64,000 nucleotides of DNA, from NCBI GenBank assembly GCA_947495695.1, contig CANLZP010000002.1, positions 434,001-498,000 on the forward strand. Direction: 5' to 3'. Positions 19,519-32,052 of the stretch are shown here, piece by piece. The notes below the pieces were generated by a model. That model saw only the letters and a list, made by a program, of their open reading frames with translations, was not told the DNA's origin and searched no databases. The stretch comes from an uncultured Erythrobacter sp. GTDB lineage: Bacteria; Pseudomonadota; Alphaproteobacteria; Sphingomonadales; Sphingomonadaceae. The position numbers and the translations under genes were made by a program. How positions within the stretch are numbered: position 1 is the stretch's first letter; each line of letters starts with the position of its first letter.

Positions 19519-20276
19519 GCGTCGTCCACTCAGCCCCCAAATTTGCCTCAAATGATGGCGTGATTGAGACCCTGAGCTCTGCGCTGGGCAGCGCGATCCT
19601 GTCTGCACAAGGGCAGCATGGCGAAGTGCTGCTGACGGTGCAGCGTGATACGATTGTGGATACGCTTCGGGCTCTGCGCGATGATCATGATTATCAGCAG
19701 ATGATGGAGATCGCTGGCGTGGACTTTCCCGAGCGCGCCGAGCGTTTCGAGGTCGTTTATATGCTGCTCAGCCTGACCAAGAACCACCGTATCATGGTCA
19801 AGCTGTCGACAGATGAGGCAACACCTGTTCCGTCAATCACTGGCCTGTGGCCCAATGCAGGTTGGCTGGAGCGCGAAGTTTTTGACCTGTATGGCGTATT
19901 GTTTGCAGGCAATAATGACCTGCGCCGCATTCTGACCGATTACGGTTTTGAAGGTCATCCATTCCGTAAGGATTTCCCGCTGACGGGCTATACCGAATTG
20001 CGTTATTCCGAAGAGGAAAAGCGCGTGGTTTATGAGCCGGTTGAGCTGGCCCAAGATTTGCGACAATTCGACTTTCTCAGTCCTTGGGAGGGCGGGGACT
20101 ATGTCTTGCCCGGAGACGAAAAGGCGGATGGCCCGCCCGATGTCGACAAGCCAAAAGTGACCGAGGGTCCCAAGGATACAGGCGCAGGCCCGAAGGCTGA
20201 GAAGAAGGCGGCTGAAGATACGCCTGCCGATCCACCGGCCATGGATGAACCGGGCAAGAAGGAGGACGATAAATGA
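19515..20276 (+). CDS. nuoC: NADH-quinone oxidoreductase subunit C, extended charged C-terminus
   Basis: [59 protein letters not shown]. Confidence 0.96.
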   Translation: MSVVHSAPKFASNDGVIETLSSALGSAILSAQGQHGEVLLTVQRDTIVDTLRALRDDHDYQQMMEIAGVDFPERAERFEVVYMLLSLTKNHRIMVKLSTDEATPVPSITGLWPNAGWLEREVFDLYGVLFAGNNDLRRILTDYGFEGHPFRKDFPLTGYTELRYSEEEKRVVYEPVELAQDLRQFDFLSPWEGGDYVLPGDEKADGPPDVDKPKVTEGPKDTGAGPKAEKKAAEDTPADPPAMDEPGKKEDDK

Positions 20277-21484
20277 GCGTCCAACTCGAAGAATCGCCCA
20301 CCACCGATGGCGAAGTCATCAGCAATTACACGATCAATTTTGGTCCTCAGCACCCCGCAGCGCACGGCGTTTTGCGCATGGTTATGGAGCTGGATGGCGA
20401 AATTATCGAACGGGTCGATCCGCATGTCGGCTTGCTCCATCGTGGCACTGAAAAACTGATCGAGCACAAGACCTATTTGCAGGCCTTGCCCTATTTTGAT
20501 CGGCTCGATTACTGTTCGCCTCTGTGTCAGGAACATTCCTATGTGCTGGCAATTGAAAAGCTGCTCAATCTGGAGGTTCCAGAACGGGCGCAATATCTAC
20601 GTGTTCTCTTTGCCGAGCTGACCCGCATATCCAATCACATGCTCAATATGGGCGCCCATGTGTTGGATGTTGGCGCGTTTACGCCCAACCTCTGGATCAT
20701 GGATCTGCGCGAAGACTGCATGAACTTCTTCGAGCGTGCTTCGGGCGCGCGGATGCACTCGGCCTGGTTCCGTCCCGGCGGCGTCCATCAGGATGTTCCC
20801 GAGAAATTGCTGGTCGATATTGGTGAATGGCTCGACAACCGCTTCTTCCAATTGTTCGACGATGCGATGAGCCTGGTGATCGACAACCGCATCTTCAAAC
20901 AGCGCAATGTTGATATTGCCGTGGTCAGCCGCGATGATGCGGTGGCCTGGGGCTTTTCTGGCCCGATGATCCGCGCCGCCGGCATTCCATGGGATCTGCG
21001 CAAGTCGCAACCTTATGATGTCTATGACCGGATGGACTTCGACATTCCTGTCGGCACCAATTCGGACTGTTATGACCGGTTTATGGTGCGCGTTGCCGAA
21101 ATCCGTCAAAGCGCTCGGATTATCAAGCAGTGCTTGGCCGAGATGCCGCAAGGCCCAATTGCCAGCGAAGATGGCAAAGTCTCTCCGCCCAAGCGCGGCG
21201 AGATGAAGCAATCGATGGAAAGCCTGATCCACCACTTCAAGCTTTACACCGAAGGCTTCCATGTTCCCGCTGGCGAAGTTTACGTCGCCACGGAAAGCCC
21301 CAAGGGTGAATTCGGCGTCTATCTGGTCAGCGATGGCACGAACAAGCCGTATCGTTGCAAGATCCGCCCCACCGCATTCTCGCACCTGCAGGCGATGGAT
21401 ATGATGTGCAAAGGGCACATGCTGCCTGATGCCACCGCCATCCTCGGCGCTATCGACGTCGTGTTCGGGGAGTGTGACCGGTGA
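20273..21484 (+). CDS. nuoD: NADH-quinone oxidoreductase subunit D
   Basis: [46 protein letters not shown]. Confidence 0.98.
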   Translation: MSVQLEESPTTDGEVISNYTINFGPQHPAAHGVLRMVMELDGEIIERVDPHVGLLHRGTEKLIEHKTYLQALPYFDRLDYCSPLCQEHSYVLAIEKLLNLEVPERAQYLRVLFAELTRISNHMLNMGAHVLDVGAFTPNLWIMDLREDCMNFFERASGARMHSAWFRPGGVHQDVPEKLLVDIGEWLDNRFFQLFDDAMSLVIDNRIFKQRNVDIAVVSRDDAVAWGFSGPMIRAAGIPWDLRKSQPYDVYDRMDFDIPVGTNSDCYDRFMVRVAEIRQSARIIKQCLAEMPQGPIASEDGKVSPPKRGEMKQSMESLIHHFKLYTEGFHVPAGEVYVATESPKGEFGVYLVSDGTNKPYRCKIRPTAFSHLQAMDMMCKGHMLPDATAILGAIDVVFGECDR

Positions 21485-21714
21485 GTGAGTACAGCCTCAT
21501 GCAAAGGATAAAGGTTGCGGTTCTTTCACAATTGGCATTCTGGCTTGCGCTGCCTTTTGTATTTGTAGCGTTCACATTCTTGCCAATGGCTGCGAAGGAA
21601 TGGGTACTGAGCGCGCTTCCATTTGTTCTCATAATTGGTCTTTGCTTTACGATTTACCGTGCATTCGCAAATCGTTCTGCTGCAGTCAGCTCGCGAGGAG
21701 ATAATAATGGCTGA
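21481..21714 (+). CDS. Small membrane protein (77 aa) inside the nuo operon
   Basis: GTGA overlap with the nuoD stop; two hydrophobic segments ([40 protein letters not shown]). Confidence 0.65.
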   Translation: MSEYSLMQRIKVAVLSQLAFWLALPFVFVAFTFLPMAAKEWVLSALPFVLIIGLCFTIYRAFANRSAAVSSRGDNNG

Positions 21715-21768
21715 TTGTAGTTTTGCGTCCAATACGTCGGCACAGGGCAAAAGCTGGAGCTTGGCAAA

Positions 21769-21951
21769 ATGATCCTGCGCGAGGTCTTGATCTTTTTGGC
21801 CGCGATCTGCCTGTTTGCAGGCGGGATCTACGCTTATCTCACCGCATTTCATGGGGGAGCTTCTATGAAGGAGGTTCTCTCCACCGCATTTGCCGCATTG
21901 GTCGGGCTGTATGCCGGACGTGCATTGCAAGGGAGGCTCAGCCGTGGCTGA
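21769..21951 (+). CDS. Small membrane protein (60 aa) inside the nuo operon
   Basis: MILREVLIFLAAICLFAGGIYAYLTAF...; 8-nt overlap with the nuoE start (GTG 21944). Confidence 0.65.
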   Translation: MILREVLIFLAAICLFAGGIYAYLTAFHGGASMKEVLSTAFAALVGLYAGRALQGRLSRG

Positions 21952-22612
21952 TCGTCATCTCGCCCCTGATACGCCGGATTTGCGCGCGCGCTGGGGCTCA
22001 TTTGAATTCACGCCCGAATATCGGGAAAAGGCCGATTATCACATCGCCAAATATCCCGAGGGCCGTCAAAAGTCTGCGGTGATGCCGTTGCTCGATCTGG
22101 CGCAGCGTCAGGTTGGCGAAGAAACCAGCACGCAAGGCTGGCTGCCGCTGCCGGTGATGGAATATGTTGCGAAATATCTCGACATGCCGATCATCCGCGT
22201 AGTCGAAGTTGCGACATTCTACTTTATGTATAACCTTGTTCCGGTTGGAAAATATCACGTCCAAGTATGCGGCACGACACCCTGCATGTTGCGCGGTTCG
22301 GACGATATTATCTCTGCCTGCAAGAAACGCGGCATGGCCAAGGGCAAAGTTTCTGAAGATGGTCTGTGGACGCTGACTGAGGTCGAGTGCATGGGCAATT
22401 GCGCCACCGCGCCAATGGTCCAGATTAATGACGACAATTACGAAGATTTGACGGTTGAACGGCTTGACGCGGTTCTGGATGCGCTGGCCAAGGGTGAGCA
22501 ACCTAAGACAGGGACGCAAGAGCCCGGTCGCCACACATCAGAGCCATCGGGCGGTGCAACCACGCTGAAAGAAATGGTCGATGCCAATCACGATTATCGG
22601 GGGGATTGGTAA
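21944..22612 (+). CDS. nuoE: NADH-quinone oxidoreductase subunit E
   Basis: [22 protein letters not shown] ... [27 protein letters not shown] start [25 protein letters not shown]. Confidence 0.95.
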   Translation: MADRHLAPDTPDLRARWGSFEFTPEYREKADYHIAKYPEGRQKSAVMPLLDLAQRQVGEETSTQGWLPLPVMEYVAKYLDMPIIRVVEVATFYFMYNLVPVGKYHVQVCGTTPCMLRGSDDIISACKKRGMAKGKVSEDGLWTLTEVECMGNCATAPMVQINDDNYEDLTVERLDAVLDALAKGEQPKTGTQEPGRHTSEPSGGATTLKEMVDANHDYRGDW

Positions 22613-23907
22613 TGTCTCTCCAGGATAAGGACCGCATCTTTACCAATGTCTACGGCTTCCAGGATTGGGGGCTTAAGGCAGCGCAGGCACGCGGTGATTG
22701 GGACAACACCAAGGCGCTGATCCAGCGTGGTGAAGACGCGATTATCGATGAGATGAAGGCCAGCGGTTTGCGCGGCCGGGGCGGGGCGGGTTTCCCGACC
22801 GGTTTGAAATGGTCTTTCATGCCCAAGGAAAGCAAGGACGGTCGTCCCAGCTTCTTGGTCATCAATGCTGACGAATCCGAGCCGGGTTCGTGCAAGGATC
22901 GCGAGATTATCCGGCATGATCCGCACAAGCTGATCGAAGGTGCCTTGGTGGCGGGTTTCGCTATGCGCGCACGGGCGGCCTATATCTACATTCGCGGCGA
23001 GTATATTCGCGAGGCGGAAACGCTGCAGAAAGCCATCGACGAGGCCTATGAAGCCGGCCTGCTGGGCAAGAATGCCAGCGGATCAGGCTTTGACTTTGAT
23101 GTGTTCATGCACCGCGGTGCTGGCGCTTATATTTGCGGTGAAGAAACCGCGATGATCGAAAGCCTTGAGGGCAAGAAAGGCCAGCCAAGGCTCAAACCGC
23201 CATTCCCGGCGGGCGCGGGCCTGTATGGTTGCCCGACCACGGTCAACAATGTCGAAAGCATTGCTGTTGTGCCCACCATCCTGCGGCGCGGGGCCAGCTG
23301 GTTCAGCAGCTTTGGCCGCGAGGGCAATGCGGGCACCAAATTGTTCCAGATCTCCGGCCATGTCGAGAAGCCTTGCGTGGTCGAGGAAGCGATGAGCATC
23401 CCGTTTGAGGAGCTGATCGAGAAGCATTGCGGCGGCATTACCGGTGGGTGGGACAATCTGCTGGCGGTTATTCCGGGCGGCTCGTCCGTACCACTGGTAC
23501 CAGCCGACCAGATCCGCAGCGCTCCGATGGATTTTGACGGGCTTAAAGAGCTGGGATCAGGCCTCGGCACGGCTGCCGTGATCGTGATGGACAAATCGAC
23601 CGATATTGTTCGGGCAATCAGCCGCTTAAGCTATTTCTACAAGCATGAATCCTGCGGCCAATGTACGCCGTGCCGCGAAGGCACCGGGTGGATGTGGCGC
23701 ATGATGGAGCGACTGCGCACAGGCGATGCAGCGATCGAGGAAATCGACATGCTGCACGAAGTGACCAAACAGGTAGAAGGCCACACGATCTGCGCGCTAG
23801 GCGATGCCGCGGCTTGGCCAATTCAAGGGCTGATCCGCCATTTCCGCCCCGAGTTGGAAAAGCGCATCCACGAACACAACGCACAATTCGCGGAGGCTGC
23901 GGAGTAA
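22612..23907 (+). CDS. nuoF: NADH-quinone oxidoreductase subunit F
   Basis: [78 protein letters not shown] overlap with nuoE. Confidence 0.98.
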   Translation: MSLQDKDRIFTNVYGFQDWGLKAAQARGDWDNTKALIQRGEDAIIDEMKASGLRGRGGAGFPTGLKWSFMPKESKDGRPSFLVINADESEPGSCKDREIIRHDPHKLIEGALVAGFAMRARAAYIYIRGEYIREAETLQKAIDEAYEAGLLGKNASGSGFDFDVFMHRGAGAYICGEETAMIESLEGKKGQPRLKPPFPAGAGLYGCPTTVNNVESIAVVPTILRRGASWFSSFGREGNAGTKLFQISGHVEKPCVVEEAMSIPFEELIEKHCGGITGGWDNLLAVIPGGSSVPLVPADQIRSAPMDFDGLKELGSGLGTAAVIVMDKSTDIVRAISRLSYFYKHESCGQCTPCREGTGWMWRMMERLRTGDAAIEEIDMLHEVTKQVEGHTICALGDAAAWPIQGLIRHFRPELEKRIHEHNAQFAEAAE

Positions 23908-23909
23908 TT

Positions 23910-25904
23910 ATGCCTAAAGTCACCGTAGATGGCGAAGAAATCGAAGTCCCCGCAGGGGCAACCGTGCTGCAAGCGTGCGAGCTTGCGGGCAAGGAAATCC
24001 CGCGTTTTTGTTACCACGAACGCTTAAGTATCGCCGGTAACTGCCGGATGTGCTTGGTGGAAGTGAAGCCTGGCCCTCCAAAGCCGCAGGCCAGTTGCGC
24101 GCTGCCAGCAGGCGACGGTCAGGAAATCCGCACCGATACACCGATGGTCAAGAAGGCCCGCGAAGGGGTGATGGAATTTCTCCTGATCAACCACCCGCTC
24201 GATTGCCCGATTTGCGACCAAGGCGGCGAGTGCGATTTGCAGGATCAGGCGGTGGCCTATGGTCGCGGCGGTTCTCGTTATGAAGAGAACAAGCGCGCCG
24301 TCACCGAAAAGAACATGGGCCCACTGATCAAGACGATCATGACCCGCTGCATCCACTGCACCCGCTGCGTGCGTTTCTCTGAGGAAATCGCCGGTGTGGA
24401 CGAAATCGGCGCGATTTACCGCGGCGAGGACATGCAGATCACGACCTATCTTGAACGCGCCGCCGAGCACGAGCTGAGCGCAAATGTGATCGATTTGTGC
24501 CCTGTGGGCGCTTTGACATCTGCGCCATACGCCTTTGAAGCGCGCCCGTGGGAACTGAAGAAAACGCTTAGCATCGACGTTTCCGATGCCATCGGCGCGA
24601 ATATCCGGCTCGACAGCCGTGGCCGCGAGGTCATGCGCGCTCTCCCTCGCACCAATGATGATGTGAATGAGGAATGGATTTCGGATAAAGCGCGCTATCA
24701 GGTCGATGGCCTGACCAAGCGCCGTCTCGACAAGGTTTTCATGCGCAAACGCGGCAAGCTGACCGAGGCGGGCTGGGACGAGGCGTTCAAGGCGATCGCC
24801 AAGCAATTGAAGGGTGCGCCCTCCAGCATTGCGGCGGTTGCTGGCGATATGCTCGATTGCGAGACCATGTTTGCGGCCAAAAGCCTGCTCAAGGCCTGCG
24901 GATCATCGCTGATCGAGGGCCGTCAAACCGGCATGGATTACGATGTGTCCAATCTGGCTGCGGTCAATTTCAATTCGACGCTCGCCGGTATTGAAGATGC
25001 CGAGGCGATCCTGATCGTGGGCAGCCACGTGCGTTGGGAAGCGCCCTTGGTCAATGTCCGCCTGCGCAAGGCCGTGAAACGCGGCGCCAAGGTGTTCTTG
25101 ATCGGGCCGGAATGGGAAACGACTTTCCCCTCGACCTTCCTCGGCAATGATCTGGGCGTGCTGAATGACTTGCCATCCGATGTGGTGGACGCCTTTAAGG
25201 GTGCCGATAAATCGGCTGTTATCCTGGGCGGAGCGGCGCTGAAGGGCGCTCATGCCAAGGCCATGGCATTGGCAGCGGACTGGGGCGCTGAGTTTAACGT
25301 GCTGCATTTCTCAGCCGCACGCATGGGCGGATTGATGCTCGGTTTTGCTCAAGCCGGCGGCATGGCCGATATCGCTGCGGCAAGCCCCAAAGTCGTGCTG
25401 GCTCTGGGTGCGGACGAGATGAATTTCGAGCCGTTTGCCGACAGTTTAAAGGTCTATATCGGCCATCATGGTGACAAGGGCGCGCATGCAGCGGATATTA
25501 TTCTGCCCGCAGCCAGCTTCGCCGAGAAAGACGGCACCTATGTGAACACCGAAGGCCGCGTCCAATTTGCCGAAAAAGCCGTGTTCGCGCCGGGTGATGC
25601 ACGCGAAGACTGGACGATCCTGCGCGCGCTGGCCGACGCACTGAAGGTGGATGTGGGCTTTGACAGCTTTGCTCAATTGCAGGCGGCAATGATTTCTGAA
25701 GTGCCTGCCCTGGGCGAAGAAGGATTGGCAGATTATGGTTCGCTTCCAGCAGCTGCCTCGGATGCGAAAGCAGAAGGCGTTTTGGAAGCCTATCCGATCA
25801 AGGATTTCTACCTCACCAACCCGATCGCCCGCGCCAGCGCGGTGATGCAGCAATGTTCGGCAGAACTGCTCCACGGCGATGAGATGAAGGAGGCGGCGGA
25901 GTGA
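23910..25904 (+). CDS. nuoG: NADH-quinone oxidoreductase subunit G
   Basis: [90 protein letters not shown]. Confidence 0.97.
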   Translation: MPKVTVDGEEIEVPAGATVLQACELAGKEIPRFCYHERLSIAGNCRMCLVEVKPGPPKPQASCALPAGDGQEIRTDTPMVKKAREGVMEFLLINHPLDCPICDQGGECDLQDQAVAYGRGGSRYEENKRAVTEKNMGPLIKTIMTRCIHCTRCVRFSEEIAGVDEIGAIYRGEDMQITTYLERAAEHELSANVIDLCPVGALTSAPYAFEARPWELKKTLSIDVSDAIGANIRLDSRGREVMRALPRTNDDVNEEWISDKARYQVDGLTKRRLDKVFMRKRGKLTEAGWDEAFKAIAKQLKGAPSSIAAVAGDMLDCETMFAAKSLLKACGSSLIEGRQTGMDYDVSNLAAVNFNSTLAGIEDAEAILIVGSHVRWEAPLVNVRLRKAVKRGAKVFLIGPEWETTFPSTFLGNDLGVLNDLPSDVVDAFKGADKSAVILGGAALKGAHAKAMALAADWGAEFNVLHFSAARMGGLMLGFAQAGGMADIAAASPKVVLALGADEMNFEPFADSLKVYIGHHGDKGAHAADIILPAASFAEKDGTYVNTEGRVQFAEKAVFAPGDAREDWTILRALADALKVDVGFDSFAQLQAAMISEVPALGEEGLADYGSLPAAASDAKAEGVLEAYPIKDFYLTNPIARASAVMQQCSAELLHGDEMKEAAE

Positions 25905-26959
25905 CCGAATTCTTCGAATCTCTCGGCATGTCCTACGAATGGGCATGGTTTGTCGCCACGGTCAGCGGTGTTTTGCTGATTGCTCTGCCGCTCATGCTGG
26001 CAGTGGCGATGGTGATCTATGTCGACCGCAAGGTTCTGGGCGCGATCATGATGCGTCGCGGACCCAATGTGGTGGGTCCGTTTGGCTTGCTGCAAAGTTT
26101 TGCCGACGGTTTGAAGGTGTTCCTGCAGGAAACCATCATTCCCAGCGCGGCGAACAAGGGCATATTCCTGCTCGCGCCGATCATCACATTTACCGTGGCG
26201 CTGGCTGCATGGGCGGTGATCCCGTTCGATGCGGGCGTGGTGTTGGCCGATATCAATGTCGGGCTGCTCTACATCCTCGCGATCAGTTCACTGGGCGTTT
26301 ACGGCGTGGTGATGAGCGGTTGGGCAAGTAACTCAAAATACCCGTTCTTTTCCGCCATGCGGGCCGCGGCACAGATGATCTCTTACGAAGTCTCGATCGG
26401 CTTTGTGCTGGTGTGCGTGGTGCTGTTTGCAGGTACGTTCAATATGAGCGGCATTGTGATGGCGCAGAAGGGCCACGGCCTCGGCTTCATCAATGGGTTC
26501 TTCGTCAATCCCTTGCTGTTCCCGATGTTTGTGGTGTTCTTCATCTCGGCCTTGGCAGAGACCGCTCGTGCTCCATTTGACTTGACCGAGGCCGAGTCCG
26601 AACTCGTCGCCGGTTATCAAACTGAATACAGCTCGATGAGCTTTGCGCTGTTCTGGCTGGGTGAATATGCCAACATCTTGCTGATGTGCTCGCTTTGCAC
26701 GCTGCTGTTCATGGGCGGGTGGTTGCCACCTGTTGAGTGGGCGCCGCTATATTACGTCCCCGGCATCATCTGGTTCATGTTGAAGACGTTCTTCTTCTTC
26801 TTCCTGTTCAGCTGGATTTGGGCAACCGTACCGCGCTATCGCTATGACCAATTGATGCGCCTTGGCTGGAAAGTCTTCCTGCCGATGAGCCTGGTCTTTG
26901 TCGCGCTGATCTCGGGCTATCTGATGGCCACCGGACACTTCACGGGAGCCTCAGCATGA
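25901..26959 (+). CDS. nuoH: NADH-quinone oxidoreductase subunit H
   Basis: [51 protein letters not shown]. Confidence 0.97.
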   Translation: MTEFFESLGMSYEWAWFVATVSGVLLIALPLMLAVAMVIYVDRKVLGAIMMRRGPNVVGPFGLLQSFADGLKVFLQETIIPSAANKGIFLLAPIITFTVALAAWAVIPFDAGVVLADINVGLLYILAISSLGVYGVVMSGWASNSKYPFFSAMRAAAQMISYEVSIGFVLVCVVLFAGTFNMSGIVMAQKGHGLGFINGFFVNPLLFPMFVVFFISALAETARAPFDLTEAESELVAGYQTEYSSMSFALFWLGEYANILLMCSLCTLLFMGGWLPPVEWAPLYYVPGIIWFMLKTFFFFFLFSWIWATVPRYRYDQLMRLGWKVFLPMSLVFVALISGYLMATGHFTGASA

Positions 26960-27444
26960 GCACCGTCACACATCTCATCAAATCCTTCACCCTATGGGAA
27001 TTCCTCAAGGCGCATGCGTTGACCTTGAAGTATTTCTTCAGGCCCAAGGTGACGATTAACTATCCGTTCGAAAAGAACCCGCTGAGCCCACGTTTTCGCG
27101 GTGAGCATGCCCTGCGTCGCTATCCCAACGGGGAAGAGCGCTGCATCGCGTGCAAATTGTGCGAGGCGGTTTGTCCTGCGCAGGCGATCACCATTGAGAG
27201 CGAACCGCGCGAAGATGGCAGCCGTCGGACCACGCGTTATGACATCGACATGACCAAATGCATCTATTGCGGGTTCTGCCAAGAGGCTTGCCCGGTGGAC
27301 GCAGTGGTTGAGGGTCCGAATTTTGAATACGCAACCGAAACGCGCGAGGAATTGCTCTACGACAAGGCGAAGCTGCTGGCCAACGGGGACAAGTGGGAGC
27401 GGGCCATTGCCGCAAACCTTGAAGCCGATGCGCCCTATCGCTAA
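26956..27444 (+). CDS. nuoI: NADH-quinone oxidoreductase subunit I
   Basis: [44 protein letters not shown] (two 4Fe-4S motifs). Confidence 0.97.
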   Translation: MSTVTHLIKSFTLWEFLKAHALTLKYFFRPKVTINYPFEKNPLSPRFRGEHALRRYPNGEERCIACKLCEAVCPAQAITIESEPREDGSRRTTRYDIDMTKCIYCGFCQEACPVDAVVEGPNFEYATETREELLYDKAKLLANGDKWERAIAANLEADAPYR

Positions 27445-27471
27445 CCGCCGCCGCGAAGAGAAACAGGGATC

Positions 27472-28095
27472 ATGATTCAAACCTTAGCCTTCTATCTGTT
27501 TGCCAGCCTGGTGATCGCCAGCGCGGTCATGGTGATCATGGCGCGCAATCCGGTCCATTCGGTGTTGTGGCTGATCTTGGCCTTCTTCAACGCTGCCGGC
27601 CTGATGGTGCTGGTGGGCGCTGAGTTTATCGCGATGCTGTTGGTGATCGTTTACGTCGGCGCGGTCGCGGTATTGTTCTTGTTCGTCGTGATGATGCTGA
27701 ACATTGATTTTGCCGAGATGCGCGCAGGTTTCATCAACAATGTGCCGCTGGGATTGTTGATCGCGCTGATCTTGCTGGTTGAGCTGATCATGGGCGTGGG
27801 TGCCTGGAGCGCTGGCGGAATTGCTTTGGGAACGCCCGATGGCAGTGCGGCGCAAGGTCTTGGTCAAAGCAATATCGAGGCTGTGGGCGCGCTGCTCTAT
27901 GGCAAATATGTCTTCCTGTTCGAAGTGGCTGGTATCATCTTGCTGGTGGCGATGATCGGGGCGATTGTTCTGACCCATCGCCAGCGCCCTGACGGTGCGC
28001 GTGGGCATCAAGATATCGGAAAACAGATCCGCCGCCGTCCACAAGACGCAACGGTGTTGAAGAACCCTGATGTGGGCGAGGGGGTCGAGCTATGA
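27472..28095 (+). CDS. nuoJ: NADH-quinone oxidoreductase subunit J
   Basis: [56 protein letters not shown]. Confidence 0.96.
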   Translation: MIQTLAFYLFASLVIASAVMVIMARNPVHSVLWLILAFFNAAGLMVLVGAEFIAMLLVIVYVGAVAVLFLFVVMMLNIDFAEMRAGFINNVPLGLLIALILLVELIMGVGAWSAGGIALGTPDGSAAQGLGQSNIEAVGALLYGKYVFLFEVAGIILLVAMIGAIVLTHRQRPDGARGHQDIGKQIRRRPQDATVLKNPDVGEGVEL

Positions 28096-28193
28096 CGGGC
28101 GGTATTGGAGAGCTGGTGATCATGTTCCTCGCATTCGCACTTTGCGGTGCGGTTGGGATCGCGGTCTATGTCGTGATGGGAAAAAAGAAATGA
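28092..28193 (+). CDS. 33-aa single-TM microprotein between nuoJ and nuoK (not in the supplied ORF track)
   Basis: My translation: [36 protein letters not shown] overlaps the nuoJ TGA (ATGA, 28092-28095) and its TGA overlaps the nuoK ATG (ATGA, 28190-28193). Confidence 0.65.
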   Translation: MTGGIGELVIMFLAFALCGAVGIAVYVVMGKKK

Positions 28194-28495
28194 TCGGCAT
28201 CGAACATTACATCGTCGTCAGCGCGATCTTATTCGTTCTGGGCGTGCTCGGCATTTTCCTCAACCGCAAGAATGTGATCGTGATCCTGATGGCGATCGAG
28301 CTGATCTTGCTGGCTGTGAACATCAATCTGGTGGCGTTTAGCTCCTTTATGGGAGACCTGACGGGACAGATATTCGCGATGCTGGTCCTGACAGTTGCTG
28401 CGGCAGAGGCTGCGATTGGATTGGCTATTCTGGTGATCTACTTCCGCGCCAACGGGACGATCGCGGTCGACGATGTTAATCGGATGAAGGGATAA
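28190..28495 (+). CDS. nuoK: NADH-quinone oxidoreductase subunit K
   Basis: [51 protein letters not shown]; start inside ORF 28070-28495. Confidence 0.96.
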   Translation: MIGIEHYIVVSAILFVLGVLGIFLNRKNVIVILMAIELILLAVNINLVAFSSFMGDLTGQIFAMLVLTVAAAEAAIGLAILVIYFRANGTIAVDDVNRMKG

Positions 28496-28501
28496 GTCGC
28501 G

Positions 28502-30496
28502 GTGCAAACCTCCATCATCCTGATTGTTTTCTTGCCATTGCTGGCTGCGATTATCGCCGGCCTGGGCAATCGAGCGCTGGGCAACACAGTCACCAAGTCT
28601 TTGACGACAGGTGCCTTGTTCATCAGCTGCGCGCTGAGCTGGCCAATCTTTATCGGCTTTCTGACTGGTGATGCCGAGGCGATGGTCGTTCCGGTCCTTA
28701 AATGGGTCGAAAGCGGATCGCTGACGTTCGACTGGGCGCTGCGCGTGGATACGCTGACCGCGGTCATGCTGGTCGTGGTCACAAGCGTTTCTGCGCTCGT
28801 CCACCTTTATAGCTGGGGCTACATGGAAGAAGACCCGGATCAACCGCGCTTCTTTGCCTATCTCAGCCTGTTTACCTTCGCCATGCTGATGCTGGTGACG
28901 GCCGATAATCTGGTTCAGATGTTCTTTGGCTGGGAAGGGGTGGGCCTGGCATCCTATCTGCTGATCGGATTCTGGTTCCGCAAACCCAGCGCCAATGCCG
29001 CCGCGATCAAGGCCTTTGTTGTCAACCGCGTGGGCGATCTAGGCTTTATGCTGGGGATCTTTGGCACCTATCTGGTGTTCGAGACGACTTCGATCCCTGC
29101 CATTCTGGAAGCTGCACCAGGCATGAGCGGAGCCACCATTGGCTTCCTCGGCTACCGCATGCAGACAATGGATATTCTGTGCATCCTGCTGTTCATCGGC
29201 GCGATGGGCAAATCCGCACAACTGGGCCTGCACACTTGGCTGCCCGATGCGATGGAGGGTCCGACGCCGGTTTCGGCCTTGATCCACGCCGCCACCATGG
29301 TGACCGCCGGCGTGTTTATGGTGTGCCGCCTGTCTCCCATGTTCGAGGCTGCCCCCGTTGCGCTGACCATTGTGATGTTTGTGGGCGCGGCGACCTGTTT
29401 CTTCGCGGCCACGATTGGCACCACGCAGTGGGACATCAAACGCGTGATCGCTTATTCTACCTGTTCTCAGCTGGGATATATGTTCTTTGCCGCTGGTGTG
29501 GGCGCCTATGGCGTCGCCATGTTCCACCTGTTCACACATGCATTCTTCAAAGCACTGTTGTTCCTTGGCGCTGGTTCCGTGATCCATGCGATGCATCACG
29601 AGCAGGACATGCGCTATTACGGCGGCCTGCGTAAACAGATCCCGTTCACCTTCTGGGCGATGCTGTTTGGTACGCTCGCCATTACCGGTGTGGGCGTTTA
29701 TCACTTGGGCGTTGGCTTTGCCGGTTTCTGGTCCAAAGATGCGATCATCGAAGTGGCGTTTGCGCGCGGTACGGAAATGGCCAATTTTGCCTTCTGGATG
29801 GGCGTTGTCGCAGCATTGCTAACCAGCTTCTACAGCTGGCGTCTGATGTTCCTGACTTTCTGGGGCAAGCCTCGCTGGATCGAGAGCGAGCACATTCAGC
29901 ACTCGGTTCACAAAACACCCGAAGAAGCGGGCGAAGACACGACCGGCGGATATCATCCGCATGAAAGCCCGCTGGCGATGTTGATCCCGCTGGGCTTGCT
30001 CAGTGTGGGCGCGATTGCGGCAGGACAGGTGTTCGCACCCAAATTCCTCGATGATGCAGCGTTCTGGGCGGGTTCCATTTTCTACAATGAGAATTTGATC
30101 CACGCGATGCATGCAGTGCCATATTGGGTGAAATATTCTGCTTTCACCGTCATGGTGCTGGGCTTTGTCGGAGCATGGTGGGCCTATATCAAGGACCCCA
30201 GCATCCCCGGCAAATTCGTGGCTCAATTCCGCTACGTCCACAAATTCGTGGCCAACAAATGGTATTTTGACGAGCTGTACAATGCGATCTTCGTCAAGCC
30301 TGCCTTCTGGATCGGGCGCAAGCTGTGGAAGTGGGGCGATGAAGGAACAATCGACCGGTTTGGCCCCAATGGAGCGGCATGGGTGGTTGCGCAGGGCGCA
30401 GTCTATGCCAAGAAAATCCAGTCGGGTTATCTCTATAGCTATGCGCTGATCATGCTGATGGGCTTGGTCGCAGCTATTACATGGGTGCTATTCTAA
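28502..30496 (+). CDS. nuoL: NADH-quinone oxidoreductase subunit L
   Basis: [54 protein letters not shown] start. Confidence 0.97.
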   Translation: MQTSIILIVFLPLLAAIIAGLGNRALGNTVTKSLTTGALFISCALSWPIFIGFLTGDAEAMVVPVLKWVESGSLTFDWALRVDTLTAVMLVVVTSVSALVHLYSWGYMEEDPDQPRFFAYLSLFTFAMLMLVTADNLVQMFFGWEGVGLASYLLIGFWFRKPSANAAAIKAFVVNRVGDLGFMLGIFGTYLVFETTSIPAILEAAPGMSGATIGFLGYRMQTMDILCILLFIGAMGKSAQLGLHTWLPDAMEGPTPVSALIHAATMVTAGVFMVCRLSPMFEAAPVALTIVMFVGAATCFFAATIGTTQWDIKRVIAYSTCSQLGYMFFAAGVGAYGVAMFHLFTHAFFKALLFLGAGSVIHAMHHEQDMRYYGGLRKQIPFTFWAMLFGTLAITGVGVYHLGVGFAGFWSKDAIIEVAFARGTEMANFAFWMGVVAALLTSFYSWRLMFLTFWGKPRWIESEHIQHSVHKTPEEAGEDTTGGYHPHESPLAMLIPLGLLSVGAIAAGQVFAPKFLDDAAFWAGSIFYNENLIHAMHAVPYWVKYSAFTVMVLGFVGAWWAYIKDPSIPGKFVAQFRYVHKFVANKWYFDELYNAIFVKPAFWIGRKLWKWGDEGTIDRFGPNGAAWVVAQGAVYAKKIQSGYLYSYALIMLMGLVAAITWVLF

Positions 30497-32052
30497 TGGG
30501 CGGTTTTCCCATTCTCTCGGCAATGCTGCTGGTGCCATTGGTGGCAGGTATCGCCTGTTTCTTCTTGGAAGCTCAAGCGGCGCGCCTCACGGCGCTGACC
30601 GCAACGCTGGTCAATCTGGCGTTGGGCATCGTGCTGTGGGCCAATTACGACATTGGCGGCGCGCAGTGGCAATTTGTTGAACAAGCAGCGCTGTTTGCAG
30701 GTTTCAACTATGCCCTGGGCATTGATGGCATCGCCTTGATGCTGATCATGCTGAGCGTGTTCCTGATGCCAATTTGTATCCTCGCCAGTTGGGAAGCCAT
30801 TTCCAAGAGGGTAGGAGAATACATGGCAGCCTTCCTGATTATGGAAGTGCTGATGATCGGCGTGTTTGCCGCGCAGGACTTGTTCCTGTTTTACATTTTC
30901 TTCGAAGCCGGTCTGATCCCGATGTATCTGATCATCGGTGTGTGGGGCGGCGATAACCGCATCTACGCCAGCTATAAATTCTTCCTCTACACGCTGCTTG
31001 GCTCGGTATTGATGCTGATCGCCATGTTCTGGATGGTGAATGAGGCGGGCACCTCCGACATTCCAACTCTGATGCAATATGACTTCCCGGCCGGGGCGCA
31101 AACCTGGCTGTGGTTGGCATTCTTTGCCAGTTTTGCGGTCAAGATGCCCATGTGGCCGGTGCACACTTGGCTGCCCGATGCCCACGTTCAGGCGCCAACT
31201 GCAGGCTCGGTTATTCTGGCGGGCGTATTGTTGAAGCTGGGCGGTTATGGCTTTATCCGTTTCAGCCTGCCCATGTTCCCCGAAGCGAGCGCGCAATTTG
31301 CGTGGCTGGTGTTTGCTCTGTCCATGATTGCGGTGATCTATACCTCGCTGGTGGCGCTGGTTCAGCACGATATGAAGAAGCTGATCGCCTATTCATCGGT
31401 CGCGCATATGGCGATTGTGACCGCGGGTCTGTTCGCCTTTAATGTGCAGGGCCTGGAAGGCGCGATGATGGTGATGCTGGGCCACGGTCTGGTATCGGGC
31501 GCATTGTTCCTTTGCGTTGGCGTGATCTACGATAGGCTGCACACGCGTGAGATTGACCGCTATGGTGGCCTCTCGATCAACATGCCCAAATATGCGCTGT
31601 TCTTTATGCTGTTCAGCATGGCGAGTGTTGGCCTGCCGGGCACCAGTAACTTCATCGGCGAATTTCTCGCGCTGGCTGGCGTCTACAAGGTTTCGACCTT
31701 GGTCACACTGGTGCTGACGACGGGTATCATTCTGGGCGCTGCCTATATGCTTTACCTGTATCGCCGCGTTGCTTTTGGCGACCAGAAGAATGCCGATGCA
31801 GCCGCGATGACCGATCTTACCCCGCGGGAGTGGGTGATGCTGGCGCCCATCGCCGCAGCGGTGCTGTGGATGGGTGTCTATCCTGAAAGTTTCCTCGCAC
31901 CGATGCGAGCAGACATTGCCGCGCTTGAAGCGCGCATGGCTCGGGCGGCACCGGCCGGGGACTCGATGCTGGAAATTGGCACTCCGCGCGAAAGCAGCGC
32001 CAACGCAATGCCGGCCCTTGAACATGATAATGCGGGCGAGGGAGCCCACTGA
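30496..32052 (+). CDS. nuoM: NADH-quinone oxidoreductase subunit M
   Basis: [45 protein letters not shown] overlap with nuoL. Confidence 0.97.
   Translation: MGGFPILSAMLLVPLVAGIACFFLEAQAARLTALTATLVNLALGIVLWANYDIGGAQWQFVEQAALFAGFNYALGIDGIALMLIMLSVFLMPICILASWEAISKRVGEYMAAFLIMEVLMIGVFAAQDLFLFYIFFEAGLIPMYLIIGVWGGDNRIYASYKFFLYTLLGSVLMLIAMFWMVNEAGTSDIPTLMQYDFPAGAQTWLWLAFFASFAVKMPMWPVHTWLPDAHVQAPTAGSVILAGVLLKLGGYGFIRFSLPMFPEASAQFAWLVFALSMIAVIYTSLVALVQHDMKKLIAYSSVAHMAIVTAGLFAFNVQGLEGAMMVMLGHGLVSGALFLCVGVIYDRLHTREIDRYGGLSINMPKYALFFMLFSMASVGLPGTSNFIGEFLALAGVYKVSTLVTLVLTTGIILGAAYMLYLYRRVAFGDQKNADAAAMTDLTPREWVMLAPIAAAVLWMGVYPESFLAPMRADIAALEARMARAAPAGDSMLEIGTPRESSANAMPALEHDNAGEGAH

Noticed and set aside
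30493-31368. 291-aa minus-strand ORF opposite nuoM, and similar His/Gln-rich ORFs opposite nuoJ, nuoL and nuoN
   Set aside because: His/Gln/Arg-rich composition is the reverse complement of hydrophobic membrane codons; artefact.
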